Under the pieces are notes generated by a model, which was not told the origin of the DNA, did not search any database, and saw only the letters and a program-made list of their open reading frames with translations. A DNA stretch of 64,000 nt, taken from NCBI RefSeq assembly GCF_013184775.1, contig NZ_JAATVV010000004.1, forward strand, positions 124,001 to 188,000. Reading direction: 5' to 3'. The position numbers and the translations under genes were made by a program. This DNA comes from Martelella sp. HB161492. Its GTDB lineage: Bacteria; Pseudomonadota; Alphaproteobacteria; Rhizobiales; Rhizobiaceae. Below are positions 1 through 9,610 of this stretch, piece by piece (position 1 is the stretch's first letter; each line of letters starts with the position of its first letter).

Positions 1-1251
1 CTCGCCAATCTGCCGGGCGCCATGGCCATGGGCCACGTGCGCTACTCCACCACCGGCGGCACGATCCTGCGGAACGTCCAGCCGCTGTTTGCAGAGCTGG
101 AAGTCGGCGGCATTGCGATTGCCCATAACGGCAATTTCACCAATGGCCTGACCATGCGCCGCCGCCTGATCGCCGATGGTGCCATCTGCCAGTCGACATC
201 GGATACCGAAGTGGTGCTGCATCTGATTGCCCGCTCGCGCGCCAAAACCTCGTCGGACCGTTTCATCGACGCCATCAGCCAGATGGAAGGCGGCTATTCG
301 ATGATCGCCATGACCCGCACCAAGCTGATCGCCGCCCGTGATCCGAACGGCATTCGCCCGCTGGTGATGGGCGAGCTCGACGGCAAGCCGATCTTCTGCT
401 CGGAAACCTGCGCACTCGACATCATCGGCGCGAAATTTGTCCGCGACGTTGAAAATGGCGAAGTGATCATCTGCGAAATCCAGCCCGATGGCTCGATCAC
501 CACGGACGCACGCAAGCCGGAAAATCCGACGCCCGAGCGTCTCTGTCTGTTCGAATATGTCTATTTTGCCCGTCCGGATTCGATCGTTGGCGGCCGCAAT
601 GTCTATCAGACGCGCAAGAATATGGGCTTCAACCTCGCCAAGGAGGCGCCGGTTGACGCTGATGTCGTCGTTCCGGTGCCCGATGGCGGCACGCCGGCAG
701 CCATCGGCTACGCCCAGGAAAGCGGCATTCCCTTCGAGCTCGGCATTATCCGAAACCACTATGTCGGCAGAACCTTCATCGAGCCGACCCAGCAGATCCG
801 CGCCTTCGGCGTGAAGCTGAAACATTCGGCCAACCGGGCCGTCATCGAGGGCAAGCGTGTTGTGTTGGTTGACGATTCGATCGTGCGCGGCACCACCTCC
901 GTCAAGATCGTGCAGATGCTGCGTGATGCCGGCGCCCGCGAGGTGCATATCCGCGTTGCAAGCCCGATGATCTTCTTCCCGGATTTCTACGGCATCGATA
1001 CGCCCGACCGCGACAAGCTTTTGGCCAACAACCACGCAACGCTTGACGATATGAGCCGCTATATCGGTACCGATTCACTCGCTTTCCTGTCGATTGACGG
1101 CCTCTACCGGGCCGTCGGCGGCAAGTCGCGCGATCCGGCAGCGCCCCAGTTCACCGACCATCAGTTCACGGGTGACTATCCGACCCGCCTGCTCGACAAG
1201 GAACACGAAAGCGAGTTCCGCAAGGTTGAACTCCTGGCCGGAAACGGCTGA
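1..1251 (+). CDS. purF: Amidophosphoribosyltransferase, 5' end missing
   Basis: Catalyses the first committed step of purine synthesis, transferring glutamine amide nitrogen to PRPP. The reading frame is open from base 1, so the gene starts before the window; 416 residues are present and roughly 75 to 80 N-terminal ones, including the catalytic Cys, are outside. Visible are the glutaminase motif GHVRYST, then STSDTE, and the phosphoribosyltransferase PRPP loop VVLVDDSIVRGTTS at about fragment residues 287-300. The stop codon overlaps the start of the next gene by one base (TGATG), so the two are probably translationally coupled. The family assignment is secure. Confidence 0.97.
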   Translation, partial: LANLPGAMAMGHVRYSTTGGTILRNVQPLFAELEVGGIAIAHNGNFTNGLTMRRRLIADGAICQSTSDTEVVLHLIARSRAKTSSDRFIDAISQMEGGYSMIAMTRTKLIAARDPNGIRPLVMGELDGKPIFCSETCALDIIGAKFVRDVENGEVIICEIQPDGSITTDARKPENPTPERLCLFEYVYFARPDSIVGGRNVYQTRKNMGFNLAKEAPVDADVVVPVPDGGTPAAIGYAQESGIPFELGIIRNHYVGRTFIEPTQQIRAFGVKLKHSANRAVIEGKRVVLVDDSIVRGTTSVKIVQMLRDAGAREVHIRVASPMIFFPDFYGIDTPDRDKLLANNHATLDDMSRYIGTDSLAFLSIDGLYRAVGGKSRDPAAPQFTDHQFTGDYPTRLLDKEHESEFRKVELLAGNG

Positions 1252-2006
1252 TGGCAGGCAGTGACGAGAAGCCGCTTGCAGGGCGTCTGGCGCTGGTGAC
1301 CGGTGCCTCGCGCGGCATCGGCTATTTCACCGCTCTGGCGCTTGCCCGGGCGGGTGCCCATGTGATTGCCACGGCGCGCACGGTCGGCGGCCTGGAAGAG
1401 CTTGATGACGCGATCAAGGCAGAGGGACTGGGATCGGCAACGCTGGTTCCCTTCGACCTCGCTGACATGGAAGCCATAGACCGCCTCGGCGGCTCTATCT
1501 TCGAGCGCTGGGGCAAGCTGGACATTCTGATTGCCAATGCCGGCATCCTCGGGACCGTCTCGCCGCTGGCCCACACCGAAGCAAAGGTCTTCGAACAGGT
1601 GATGGCGATCAATGTCACGGCGACCTGGCGGCTGATCCGCTCCACGGAACCGCTGCTGATCAGATCCGATGCGCCGCGTGCCGTTCTGCTCTCCTCCGGC
1701 GCTGCCCATAGCTGCAACCCGTTCTGGGGGCCCTATGCCGCATCGAAAGCCGCCGTGGAAGCCATGGCCCGGTGCTGGGCCGGAGAAACCGCACATCACG
1801 GACTGAAGGTGACCAGCTTCAATCCCGGCCGCACGCGCACTGCCATGCGGGCGCTGGCCGCCCCCGGCGAAGACCCGATGACACTGCCGCACCCTTCCGA
1901 GGTTGCAGCCAGCATCGTCCCCCTCGTCCTGCCAGGCTTCACCGAGACAGGAAAGCTCTATGCCTTCCGGGAAGCGCGGCTGCTGGATTACCGCATGCCG
2001 CAATAG
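1251..2006 (+). CDS. SDR family NAD(P)-dependent oxidoreductase
   Basis: A 251-residue classical short-chain dehydrogenase/reductase. The cofactor-binding TGASRGIG lies at 17-24 and NAG at 96-98. The catalytic set is Ser148/149, Tyr162 and Lys166 within YAASK. The start overlaps the purF stop (TGATG). An SDR next to purF is a familiar rhizobial arrangement, but the substrate cannot be read from the sequence. It is expected to be a cytosolic enzyme. The gene is followed by about 250 bases without a gene, ending in the terminator of the opposing outer-membrane protein gene. Confidence 0.93.
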   Translation: MAGSDEKPLAGRLALVTGASRGIGYFTALALARAGAHVIATARTVGGLEELDDAIKAEGLGSATLVPFDLADMEAIDRLGGSIFERWGKLDILIANAGILGTVSPLAHTEAKVFEQVMAINVTATWRLIRSTEPLLIRSDAPRAVLLSSGAAHSCNPFWGPYAASKAAVEAMARCWAGETAHHGLKVTSFNPGRTRTAMRALAAPGEDPMTLPHPSEVAASIVPLVLPGFTETGKLYAFREARLLDYRMPQ

Positions 2007-2204
2007 GCGGTTCGCGCGCGCTTCGATCTGACAACTGCAGATCATTACCCTATCCGTCTGTTTTAAAACAATAATCCTATCGACCGTCGCCTTACTCCGG
2101 TCGCATGATGGGCTGCGATTTCGGCAGGCGGCCCCCCCGGTTCGCCCCATCAACCGGAGCAATATCGCCGCCACGCCAATTGATAACTCGTGAGAAAAGC
2201 CGAC

Positions 2205-2239
2205 AAAAAAACCGCGCTGGCCGCAAGCGGCGAGCGCGG
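2205..2239 (-). terminator. Rho-independent terminator of the Omp gene
   Basis: On the minus strand a near-perfect GC-rich hairpin (arms at 2212-2224 and 2227-2239, with one internal mismatch) is followed by seven T residues (2211 down to 2205). It lies 26 bases beyond the stop of the outer-membrane protein gene. Confidence 0.85.
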
Positions 2240-2264
2240 ATCAAGTCAGCCCCCATTGAGCCTC

Positions 2265-2927
2265 TTAAAATTTGTAACCCAGGCCGACCATTGCGGCGCT
2301 CTGTTTCATGTTCAGCTTCAAGCCATCAATCTTGAAGGTATCGTTCGGCGATTCCGGGTAATCGGTATAGCGATATTCGACCCGGCCAAACAGGTTTTGC
2401 GTGAAGGCAAAGTCGACGCCTGCACCGAAGGTGTAGCCATTGAAATTCTCACTCTGGCTGTCATCGCCGACCTTCAGTTCGGCATTAGTGATCGCCCATC
2501 CGCCCGTTCCGTAGAAAAGAACGCGGTCCATCGCATAGCCGAGACGCCCGCGAATGCCGCCGCCCCAGTCCATTTCCAGCTTCACAGGCGTGCCGGAAAT
2601 GGTCTTTGTATCGTCTGCCCAGTTATAGTTGAGTTCACCTTCAACACCCAGAACGAGATTATTCGAGAACTGATAGTCATAACCGGCAAAAATGCCGCCA
2701 GCAAAACCATCGGGATTGTATTTCGTGAATTTATCGCCTCCCGATTTCGGCGTTACTTCTGTCCAAGTCATGCTTCCCTGACCACCCAGGTAGAAACCCG
2801 TCCAGTCAAAGGAGGCGGGCAAAGCCGGAGCGGGCGTTATAACCACAGGTGTCACCACAACATCTGCAGCAAACGCACCGACCGGGCCCAGACACAAAAA
2901 CACAAAGCCAACCAGAACTTTATTCAT
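2265..2927 (-). CDS. Omp25/Omp31-type outer membrane beta-barrel protein
   Basis: A 220-residue protein with a signal peptide (about residues 1-20, ending AFA before ADVVV). It has an FDWTGFYLGGQ opening strand, alternating amphipathic strands, and a C-terminal GLGYKF ending in aromatic Phe, as expected for an eight-stranded outer-membrane barrel. This matches the rhizobial/Brucella Omp25/31 (opacity-like) family, whose members stabilise the envelope. It is monocistronic, with a strong terminator downstream and an AT-rich upstream region. The barrel family call is firm; the exact role is not. Confidence 0.9.
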   Translation of the reverse strand: MNKVLVGFVFLCLGPVGAFAADVVVTPVVITPAPALPASFDWTGFYLGGQGSMTWTEVTPKSGGDKFTKYNPDGFAGGIFAGYDYQFSNNLVLGVEGELNYNWADDTKTISGTPVKLEMDWGGGIRGRLGYAMDRVLFYGTGGWAITNAELKVGDDSQSENFNGYTFGAGVDFAFTQNLFGRVEYRYTDYPESPNDTFKIDGLKLNMKQSAAMVGLGYKF

Positions 2928-3222
2928 AATATCAACCCTTGCGAAGGCATATACATCAACTGTCCATTACCTACCAATATTTAACGAATATAACTATACC
3001 AAATTTGCAACACTCTCAATAATTGTATTCATGCCACAAATTTACGTTATATATTACTGACATAGTTTAATATACAGGTAAATTTATCAAATACAGTTGC
3101 CTTAATCCATTTTATACATGTTTGATGTCCCGATTGGCCAAACGCTCCGCGATGAGGTGACCCGGACTGCGTCCTGTGCCACAGTTCCCCGGACACAACA
3201 TTCAGCTGATCTGGAGATATGC
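2928..3222. other. AT-rich divergent intergenic region
   Basis: About 295 bases between the leftward Omp gene and the rightward DUF1349 gene. The segment from about 2935 to 3115 is markedly AT-rich against GC-rich neighbours, consistent with promoters in both directions. No specific operator was recognised. An upstream in-frame ATG at 3118 would extend the next gene into this region. Confidence 0.5.
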
Positions 3223-3786
3223 ATGCTGACCTGGTTGAATGAGCCAGCCGAATGGGCTGGTGATGCGGCCGATCTGACCCTTGTGACAGCCAAGGGATCC
3301 GACTTCTGGCGAACGACATTTTACGGCTTTACCAGAGATAACGGGCACTGCCTGCTGTCACCCGTATCCGGCGATTTCTCGGCGAGCCTTACCGTCACGG
3401 CCGACTATGCCGAACTCTACGACCAGGCCGGCATGATGTTGCGGATCGGTGCGCAATACTGGATCAAGGCCGGCATCGAATATACCGACGGGCTGATGCA
3501 TTTTTCGACCGTCGTCACCAATGGCATTTCGGACTGGTCAGTCATTCCCCTGCCCGAGGCCACACCGCAGACACCCGTTTCCATCCGCATTACACGTCAT
3601 GACGACGCCGTGCGCATCCAGTTTCATCTCGGCGATGGTCACTGGCAGATGGCCCGGCTCTCGCCGTTCCCGGCAGATGCAGCGACCATCGGCCCGATGG
3701 CATGTACGCCTGAACGCGCCGGACTGAAGGTTCATTTCCGCGATTTCACGATCGGCCCCGCTATTTCACGCGCATTGCATGACTGA
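3223..3786 (+). CDS. DUF1349 domain-containing protein
   Basis: 187 residues if translation begins at ATG 3223, preceded by GGAG. A longer start at 3118 exists, but the added residues look unlike the family, whose members usually begin close to the W-L-N-E-P motif seen here at residues 3-7. DUF1349 proteins form a concanavalin-like beta sandwich, with conserved W and D/G-rich turns and a segment like GMMLRIGAQYWIKAGIEY. The function is unknown; a carbohydrate-binding or enzyme role has been suggested for the fold. No signal peptide is visible. Confidence 0.85.
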   Translation: MLTWLNEPAEWAGDAADLTLVTAKGSDFWRTTFYGFTRDNGHCLLSPVSGDFSASLTVTADYAELYDQAGMMLRIGAQYWIKAGIEYTDGLMHFSTVVTNGISDWSVIPLPEATPQTPVSIRITRHDDAVRIQFHLGDGHWQMARLSPFPADAATIGPMACTPERAGLKVHFRDFTIGPAISRALHD

Positions 3787-3834
3787 CGGCAGAAGCCGCA
3801 AGCCGGTCCGCGCTGACCGCGCGGCACCCGACGC

Positions 3835-5010
3835 TCAGATTTTGCGGGTCTGGAAGGCCAGCACAGCGGCGGCAGACAAAAGCACAAAGGCCAGCGCCCC
3901 GACCGCGCCAAATCCAAGCCCGCCATAGAGCACTCCCATCAGCAGCGGTCCGAAGAAAACAGCAACATAGGTCGCGGTGATATTGAGGCCAAGCAGCGTG
4001 CCGCGCGCGGCCGGATTGAGACCGGCAAGCCGCAGCACGACGAGATTGAGACCAAAGTGATTGCCGATCCCGAGCAGGAATGTCGCCAGGATCGCCGTCA
4101 GCATGCCCTGCGTCGCGACCGGCAGCGCGGCGTAGAGCAGCGCCGAGAAGCACAGCGCCACCGGCAGCACCCGCGCCGGCCCGATCCGGTCCACCAGACG
4201 GACAAGTATCCCGCCAAGTCCGAAGCCGGCCCCATAGGAAATGACAACGGTGCTGGCGAGCGTGGCATTGACACCAAGTGCAGTCCGCACCTGATCCCCA
4301 AGCAGGGCATAGCTGCCGTAAAATGAGGTCATGAAGCAAAGGCAGATCCCGAGCAGCTTCTTGGCGCCGCGCAAATGCAGGGCCTGACGGCGCGGCACGG
4401 CCGGCCGGCGCTCTGAAGGCTTGCGATCCTTGAAACCGGAATAGGCAAAGGCTGCGGCCAGCGCCAGAACAGCCAGAAAACCATAGGCGACGCGCCAGCT
4501 GAGAAAATCAGCCAGAAGCGCCGAAATCGGCACGCCCGCGATCATGGCGACAGACCAGCCAGACAGCACCACGCCCATGATCCGCGATCCCTGCCCGTCT
4601 GGCGCGATTTCCACGGCCTCACTGTAGATGGCCGGCAGCAGCATGCCGGTCGACAGCCCCGCCAGCGCCTGGAAGGCTGAGAGCATCTGCCAGCTGCTGC
4701 TCATGCCCGAGCCGATAAAGGCGATCCCCATGGCGATCGCCGCCCCCATCAGCACCAGTCGCGTGCCGATCCGGTCGATCATCGCTGACAGCAGCAGGGC
4801 CGAGATCGCCGTCGCGCCGCCAAAGGCGGAAATGGCGCGCGCGGCGGCCACCGGCGTGGTGTCAAGCGCGGCAGCGACATCGGAGAGGATTGGCGAGAGA
4901 ACGAAGGAATTGGCACCAATCAGGAAAACGCCAGTAATGAGCGCAGCGAGACGCAGGCGAAAGAGAGTTTGGGAGGTCAGCACGGCAAGGTCCAGGGAGG
5001 ATTGTTTCAA
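3835..5010 (-). CDS. MFS transporter (drug/arabinose efflux type)
   Basis: A 391-residue inner-membrane protein with about twelve hydrophobic segments in two six-helix halves, typical of the major facilitator superfamily. The loop between helices 2 and 3 contains the D-R-I-G-T-R version of motif A. It is close to the arabinose-efflux/YdhP-like permeases, usually proton-driven exporters of small molecules. It is a single gene transcribed away from cysS. The substrate is unknown. Confidence 0.9.
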   Translation of the reverse strand: MKQSSLDLAVLTSQTLFRLRLAALITGVFLIGANSFVLSPILSDVAAALDTTPVAAARAISAFGGATAISALLLSAMIDRIGTRLVLMGAAIAMGIAFIGSGMSSSWQMLSAFQALAGLSTGMLLPAIYSEAVEIAPDGQGSRIMGVVLSGWSVAMIAGVPISALLADFLSWRVAYGFLAVLALAAAFAYSGFKDRKPSERRPAVPRRQALHLRGAKKLLGICLCFMTSFYGSYALLGDQVRTALGVNATLASTVVISYGAGFGLGGILVRLVDRIGPARVLPVALCFSALLYAALPVATQGMLTAILATFLLGIGNHFGLNLVVLRLAGLNPAARGTLLGLNITATYVAVFFGPLLMGVLYGGLGFGAVGALAFVLLSAAAVLAFQTRKI

Positions 5011-5310
5011 TCCTTACTAATCCTGACGGCCGCTCTTGATCAATGCAAGTTTTGCAAGGCACATGCCCGCCAATGCATGGCCCCATGCCCGGGGCAAGGC
5101 AGCGCCGACGCCTTTTGTCTTGACCGATGCAACCCCGCAAGGCATAAGAACAACCATGAACACGGCCCTTTGCATTTGCTGCATCATTATTCGCTAGCTT
5201 TTCAGCTGGCCGGCCGTTCTTGTCCTCAAAATCCGAGATAACGACAGACGACCCGGCCGGGGCCGCTGCCATTGGAATATGCATACCAACCGGATTTCGG
5301 GAGACAGACC
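5011..5310. other. Divergent intergenic region, no gene seen
   Basis: About 300 bases between the leftward MFS gene and cysS. An upstream in-frame ATG (5272) would lengthen cysS, but the Shine-Dalgarno GGGAG at 5299-5303 supports the start at 5311. No regulatory motif was recognised, and no T-box would be expected in this lineage. Confidence 0.4.
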
Positions 5311-6732
5311 ATGGGCAATGCCCTGAAGCTCTACAATACGCTGACGCGCGAAAAACAGGCCTTTGAGCCGATCGATGCCAAGAATGTGCGCATGTATGTC
5401 TGCGGCCCGACCGTTTACGATTTCGCCCATATCGGCAATGCCCGGCCCGTCATCGTCTTTGATGTGCTTTACCGGCTGCTGCGTCACCTTTATGGCGAAA
5501 ACCACGTCACCTATGTCCGCAACATCACCGACGTCGACGACAAGATCAATGCGCGCGCGAAGCGCGATTTTCCCGATCTGGCGCTGAACGAGGCCATCCG
5601 CCGCGTGACGGAAAAGACCGCCAACCAGTTCCACAAGGATATCGCTGCTCTCGGCACCCTGCCGCCGGATGTGGAGCCGCGCGCGACCGAGCATATCGAC
5701 GGCATGATTGCGATGATCCAGACGCTGATCGACGAAGGCCATGCCTATGTCGCGCAAGGGACGGAAGGCCGCGAGGTCCTGTTTTCGGTTCCCTCCATGC
5801 CGAACTACGGCCGGCTGTCGAAGCGCAATCTCGATGATCAGCAGGCCGGCGCCCGCATTGCCGTTGAAGCGCACAAGAAGAACCCGGCCGACTTCGTGCT
5901 GTGGAAGGAAAGTGCTGCCGATGAGCCCGGCTGGCTGGCGGCCTTCAGCGACAATGGAGCACCTGCCGATATCTTCGGCCGTCCGGGCTGGCATATCGAA
6001 TGCTCGGTCATGTCGGAAAAGCATCTCGGCAAGACCTTCGACATTCATGGTGGCGGACTGGATCTGATCTTCCCGCATCACGAGAACGAAATCGCCCAGT
6101 CCTGCTGCGCCCACAAGAACGATGTGATGGCCAATGTCTGGATGCATAACGGCTTCGTTCAGGTCGAGGGGCGGAAAATGTCCAAATCCGAGGGCAATTT
6201 CTTCACCATCCACGAACTGCTCGAAACGGACAATTTCGGCGGCCGCAAATGGCAGGGCGAAGTGCTGCGTCTCGCCATGCTGATGACCCATTACCGCGAG
6301 CCGATCGATTTTTCCGTCAAACGGCTGGAAGAGGCGGAACGGCTTCTGGCGAAATGGCCGTCAACCGCGGAGCGCTCGGCACAGCCGGATCAGGCCGTGC
6401 TTGATTCCCTTTCGGACGATCTCAACACGGTTGCCGCCATCCAGCGTCTGCACGCCCTTGCCCAGGAGGCCAATGCCGATCCGGCAAAGCTCGGTGTTTT
6501 CGCGACCAGCGCAGCCCTTCTCGGCGTGCTTCCGCCCGAAAGGACGCTTGATGCTGCCGCTACCGGTGATCTCGAAGCCAAGATCGCCGAGCGCCTCACC
6601 CTCATCAAGGACAAGATGTGGGCCGAGGCCGACCGTATTCGCGATGAACTCGCCGGTCAGGGTATCCTTCTCAAGGATGGCAAGGACAAGGAGACCGGCG
6701 AGCGTGTCACCACCTGGGAGGTGAAACGGTGA
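5311..6732 (+). CDS. cysS: Cysteinyl-tRNA synthetase
   Basis: Charges tRNA-Cys with cysteine; a cytosolic monomeric class I synthetase. 473 residues from ATG 5311, which has GGGAG seven bases upstream. The zinc-ligand Cys31 (CGPTVYD), the HIGN signature at 40-43 and the KMSKS loop at 289-293 are all present, followed by the DALR anticodon-binding region and a C-terminal domain. Length is normal for the family. The first GFA gene begins 9 bases downstream, so the three genes may be co-transcribed. Confidence 0.98.
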   Translation: MGNALKLYNTLTREKQAFEPIDAKNVRMYVCGPTVYDFAHIGNARPVIVFDVLYRLLRHLYGENHVTYVRNITDVDDKINARAKRDFPDLALNEAIRRVTEKTANQFHKDIAALGTLPPDVEPRATEHIDGMIAMIQTLIDEGHAYVAQGTEGREVLFSVPSMPNYGRLSKRNLDDQQAGARIAVEAHKKNPADFVLWKESAADEPGWLAAFSDNGAPADIFGRPGWHIECSVMSEKHLGKTFDIHGGGLDLIFPHHENEIAQSCCAHKNDVMANVWMHNGFVQVEGRKMSKSEGNFFTIHELLETDNFGGRKWQGEVLRLAMLMTHYREPIDFSVKRLEEAERLLAKWPSTAERSAQPDQAVLDSLSDDLNTVAAIQRLHALAQEANADPAKLGVFATSAALLGVLPPERTLDAAATGDLEAKIAERLTLIKDKMWAEADRIRDELAGQGILLKDGKDKETGERVTTWEVKR

Positions 6733-6741
6733 GGAAAGATC

Positions 6742-7236
6742 ATGACTGAATCGCTTACCTTCTCCGGCGGATGCCAGTGCGGCGCGGTGCGATACCGCAT
6801 CACGGGAAAGCCTAAGGCGCCGCATATCTGTCACTGCCGCATGTGCCAGAAGGCGGCGGGCAATTATTTCATGCCACTGGCCTTTGCGCGCGAAGAGGAC
6901 TTTGTCTTCACCCGCGGCGAGCCGCGCTGGTATCATTCCTCCGACGTCGTCTTGCGCGGCTTCTGCGGCGCGTGCGGCACCCCGCTGATCTACCGGCAGC
7001 TTGATCCGGCAGAGATCTGCATCACGCTCGGAAGCCTCGACGATCCGTCGGCCGTCACGCCGGAGACGCAGGAAGGGGTGGAATCGCGCCTTCCCTTCTT
7101 CCACCTGCTCGCCTCCCGGCCCGAAAACCTGACGACCGAAGGGATGGATCCGGGCCTTCTCGAAGCGATCGCCCGCAGCAACCACCAGCATCCCGATCAC
7201 GACACTGAAGAATGGCCGGAGGAACCCCGATCATGA
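6742..7236 (+). CDS. GFA family zinc protein (first of a tandem pair)
   Basis: 164 residues of the glutathione-dependent formaldehyde-activating (GFA/CENP-V) fold. Zinc-binding cysteines occur in the expected pattern: C11 and C13 (GGCQCG), C30, C32 and C35 (CHCRMC), C75 and C78 (FCGACGT). The founding member was reported to help form S-hydroxymethylglutathione, but most relatives have no proven function. A strong SD (GAGGAAAG) precedes the ATG. The stop overlaps the next GFA gene (ATGA). Both end in a similar H-P-D-H-D-T tail, pointing to tandem duplication. Confidence 0.93.
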   Translation: MTESLTFSGGCQCGAVRYRITGKPKAPHICHCRMCQKAAGNYFMPLAFAREEDFVFTRGEPRWYHSSDVVLRGFCGACGTPLIYRQLDPAEICITLGSLDDPSAVTPETQEGVESRLPFFHLLASRPENLTTEGMDPGLLEAIARSNHQHPDHDTEEWPEEPRS

Positions 7237-7697
7237 CCGAGACATTTTCCGGCGGATGCCAGTGCGGCGCGATCCGGTTTCGCGCATCCCATCTCGGCCG
7301 GCCTTCGATCTGTCACTGTCGCATGTGCCAGAAGGCCTTCGGCAGCTTTTTCGGCCCTCTCGTTTCCGCCGATATCGCGCATCTGACATGGACGCGCGGC
7401 AAGCCAAGGCTGTTTCGCTCGTCGGCAAAGATCCTGCGCGGCTTTTGCGAAAAATGCGGCACGCCTCTGACCTATCAGCACCCCGGCGGGGTGGAACTCG
7501 CCATTGGCGCCTTTGACGAACCGGAGCATTTCGCGCCGCAGGTGCAGGTCAATTACGACCATCGCCTGCCCTGGATCGAAACGCTGTTCGACGCGCCGAA
7601 AGCAGAGCAAAGCATGGATGAAACGGAAATCGTCTCATACCAGCACCCCGATCACGACACAGACAGCTGGCCGCCCACAGACGAAACGGGCGCCTGA
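7233..7697 (+). CDS. GFA family zinc protein (second of a tandem pair)
   Basis: 154 residues. ATG 7233 overlaps the upstream stop in an ATGA; a longer start at 7212 lies inside the upstream gene and is less likely. The cysteine ladder is the same as in the neighbour: C9/C11, C27/C29/C32 and C72/C75. The protein ends with a Y-Q-H-P-D-H-D-T-D-S-W motif, like the N-H-Q-H-P-D-H-D-T-E-E-W of the upstream paralogue. The two genes are diverged tandem duplicates, probably translationally coupled. The substrate is unknown. Confidence 0.92.
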   Translation: MTETFSGGCQCGAIRFRASHLGRPSICHCRMCQKAFGSFFGPLVSADIAHLTWTRGKPRLFRSSAKILRGFCEKCGTPLTYQHPGGVELAIGAFDEPEHFAPQVQVNYDHRLPWIETLFDAPKAEQSMDETEIVSYQHPDHDTDSWPPTDETGA

Positions 7698-7750
7698 AAC
7701 GATACCGGGCGAAAAGCCCGGACGGCACATTAGGGACGGAGACCGAGACC

Positions 7751-9370
7751 ATGTCGACACGCGAACGCATCTATCTGTTCGATACCACATTGCGCGATGG
7801 CCAGCAGACGCCGGGGATAGACTTTTCCGTCGAAGACAAGATCGCCATTGCCAACATGCTCGACCGGTTCGGGATCGATTACATCGAAGGCGGCTATCCC
7901 GGCGCCAACCCGACGGATACCGCTTTCTTTGCCAGGAAGCGCACAGGCTCGGCCAAACTCACCGCCTTCGGCATGACCAAGCGCGCCGGACTTTCCGCCT
8001 CCAATGATCCGGGCCTTGCCGGCATTCTGGGCTCGGCAAGCGACGCGGCCTGTTTCGTCGCCAAAAGCTGGGATTACCATGTGAAGGTGGCGCTCGGCAT
8101 CACCAATGAGGAAAACCTCACCGGCATCTCAGAGACGGTCAAAGCAGCGCTTGAGGCGGGCAAGGAGCCGCTGATCGACTGCGAACATTTCTTCGATGGC
8201 TACAAGGCCAATCGCGATTTCGCTCTCGCCTGCGCCCGCACCGCCTACAAGGCCGGCGCCCGCTGGGTGGTGCTGTGCGACACCAATGGCGGCACCCAGC
8301 CCGACGAGGTGAGCGAGATCATCGCCGATGTGATTGCCCATGCCGTTCCGGGCGAAAATCTCGGCATCCATGCCCACAACGACACCGGCCAGGCCGTCGC
8401 CAACTCACTGGCCGCGGTCCGCGCCGGCGTTCGCCAGGTGCAGGGAACGCTGAACGGGATCGGCGAACGCTGCGGCAATGCCAATATTCTCACCGTGGCC
8501 GCGACACTGGCACTGAAGGAGCGCTACACTGACCGCTTCACGCTTGGCGTCGATGCCGAAGCCCTGACCGAACTGACGACCTTGTCGCGCAGCTTTGACG
8601 AGCTTTTGAACCGCGCGCCCGATCCGCAATTGCCCTATGTCGGTTCTTCCGCCTTTGCCACGAAGGCCGGTATTCACGCCTCCGCCCTGCTCAAGGACCC
8701 GAAGACCTATGAGCATGTGGACCCGGACATGGTCGGCAACAGCCGCCGCGTCATGGTTTCCGATCAGGGCGGAAAATCTAATTTTATCAATGAATTGAAG
8801 AAAAGAGGTATCGCGGTTTCTAAAGCCGATCCGCGCCTCGACCAGCTGATTTCCATCGTCAAGGAACGTGAGGCAGCCGGCTATGCCTATGAAGGCGCTG
8901 ACGCCAGTTTCGAACTTCTGGCACGCCGCACGCTCGGCAGCGTGCCGGACTTCTTCCACGTTGAGAGCTTCCGCGTCATGGTCGAGCGCCGCTACGACAG
9001 CCACGGGCGGATCAAGACCGTTTCCGAGGCGGTGGTGAAGCTTGAGATCGATGACCGCACCGTGATGTCGGTGTCGGAGGGCGACGGCCCGGTCAACGCG
9101 CTCGACAAGGCCCTGCGCAAGGATCTTGGCAAGTACCAGTCCGAGATCGCCGATCTGAAGCTCGCGGACTATAAGGTGCGTATCCTCAATGGCGGCACGG
9201 ACGCCATCACACGAGTACTGATCGAGAGCATCGATGATGACGATGTGCGCTGGTGGACTGTCGGTGTCTCGGAAAACATCATCGATGCCTCCTTCCAGGC
9301 GCTGATGGATTCCGTCGTGTTCAAGCTGATGAAAAACCGCAGGCTGGCAGGCCTGCTCGCGGCGGAATGA
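7751..9370 (+). CDS. cimA: (R)-citramalate synthase
   Basis: 539 residues, matching the long CimA subgroup of the LeuA/HMGL-like family. It condenses pyruvate with acetyl-CoA to citramalate, a threonine-independent route to 2-oxobutyrate for isoleucine. The TIM-barrel motif DTTLRDGQQTPG is at 11-22 and metal ligands HAHNDT at 207-212. The C-terminal third is the LeuA allosteric dimerisation domain (about 410-530). Members of this subgroup are often annotated as 2-isopropylmalate synthase; the Q-T-P-G-I-D-F signature favours CimA. It stands alone, 53 bases after the GFA pair. Confidence 0.9.
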   Translation: MSTRERIYLFDTTLRDGQQTPGIDFSVEDKIAIANMLDRFGIDYIEGGYPGANPTDTAFFARKRTGSAKLTAFGMTKRAGLSASNDPGLAGILGSASDAACFVAKSWDYHVKVALGITNEENLTGISETVKAALEAGKEPLIDCEHFFDGYKANRDFALACARTAYKAGARWVVLCDTNGGTQPDEVSEIIADVIAHAVPGENLGIHAHNDTGQAVANSLAAVRAGVRQVQGTLNGIGERCGNANILTVAATLALKERYTDRFTLGVDAEALTELTTLSRSFDELLNRAPDPQLPYVGSSAFATKAGIHASALLKDPKTYEHVDPDMVGNSRRVMVSDQGGKSNFINELKKRGIAVSKADPRLDQLISIVKEREAAGYAYEGADASFELLARRTLGSVPDFFHVESFRVMVERRYDSHGRIKTVSEAVVKLEIDDRTVMSVSEGDGPVNALDKALRKDLGKYQSEIADLKLADYKVRILNGGTDAITRVLIESIDDDDVRWWTVGVSENIIDASFQALMDSVVFKLMKNRRLAGLLAAE

Positions 9371-9610
9371 TCGATCAATAATCGTGATTGATCAGCAACG
9401 ATTATGAAATAGCGCAAGGCAGGCTGTGGCGTTAAATGCGATACAGCGATACTGGCAGCGTTCATCCGCCAGCCACGGCCTGCCGCGGACAACTCGAATT
9501 CATTTGAGAAATCCGCGCCAACAATTTGTTTTCACGACACAATGCCGAAAAATAAGCTTCCGGCATTTCTTCTGGCCGCGGCGATGCGTCAGCGGCGATT
9601 GGATGTATCC

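Noticed and set aside
2105-2335. Plus-strand frames after the SDR gene
   Set aside because: They run through the Omp terminator and the antisense of the Omp gene.
9378-9405. ATAATCGT ... ACGATTAT hairpin after cimA
   Set aside because: AT-rich 8-base stem with a 12-base loop and no T-run; too weak to call a terminator.
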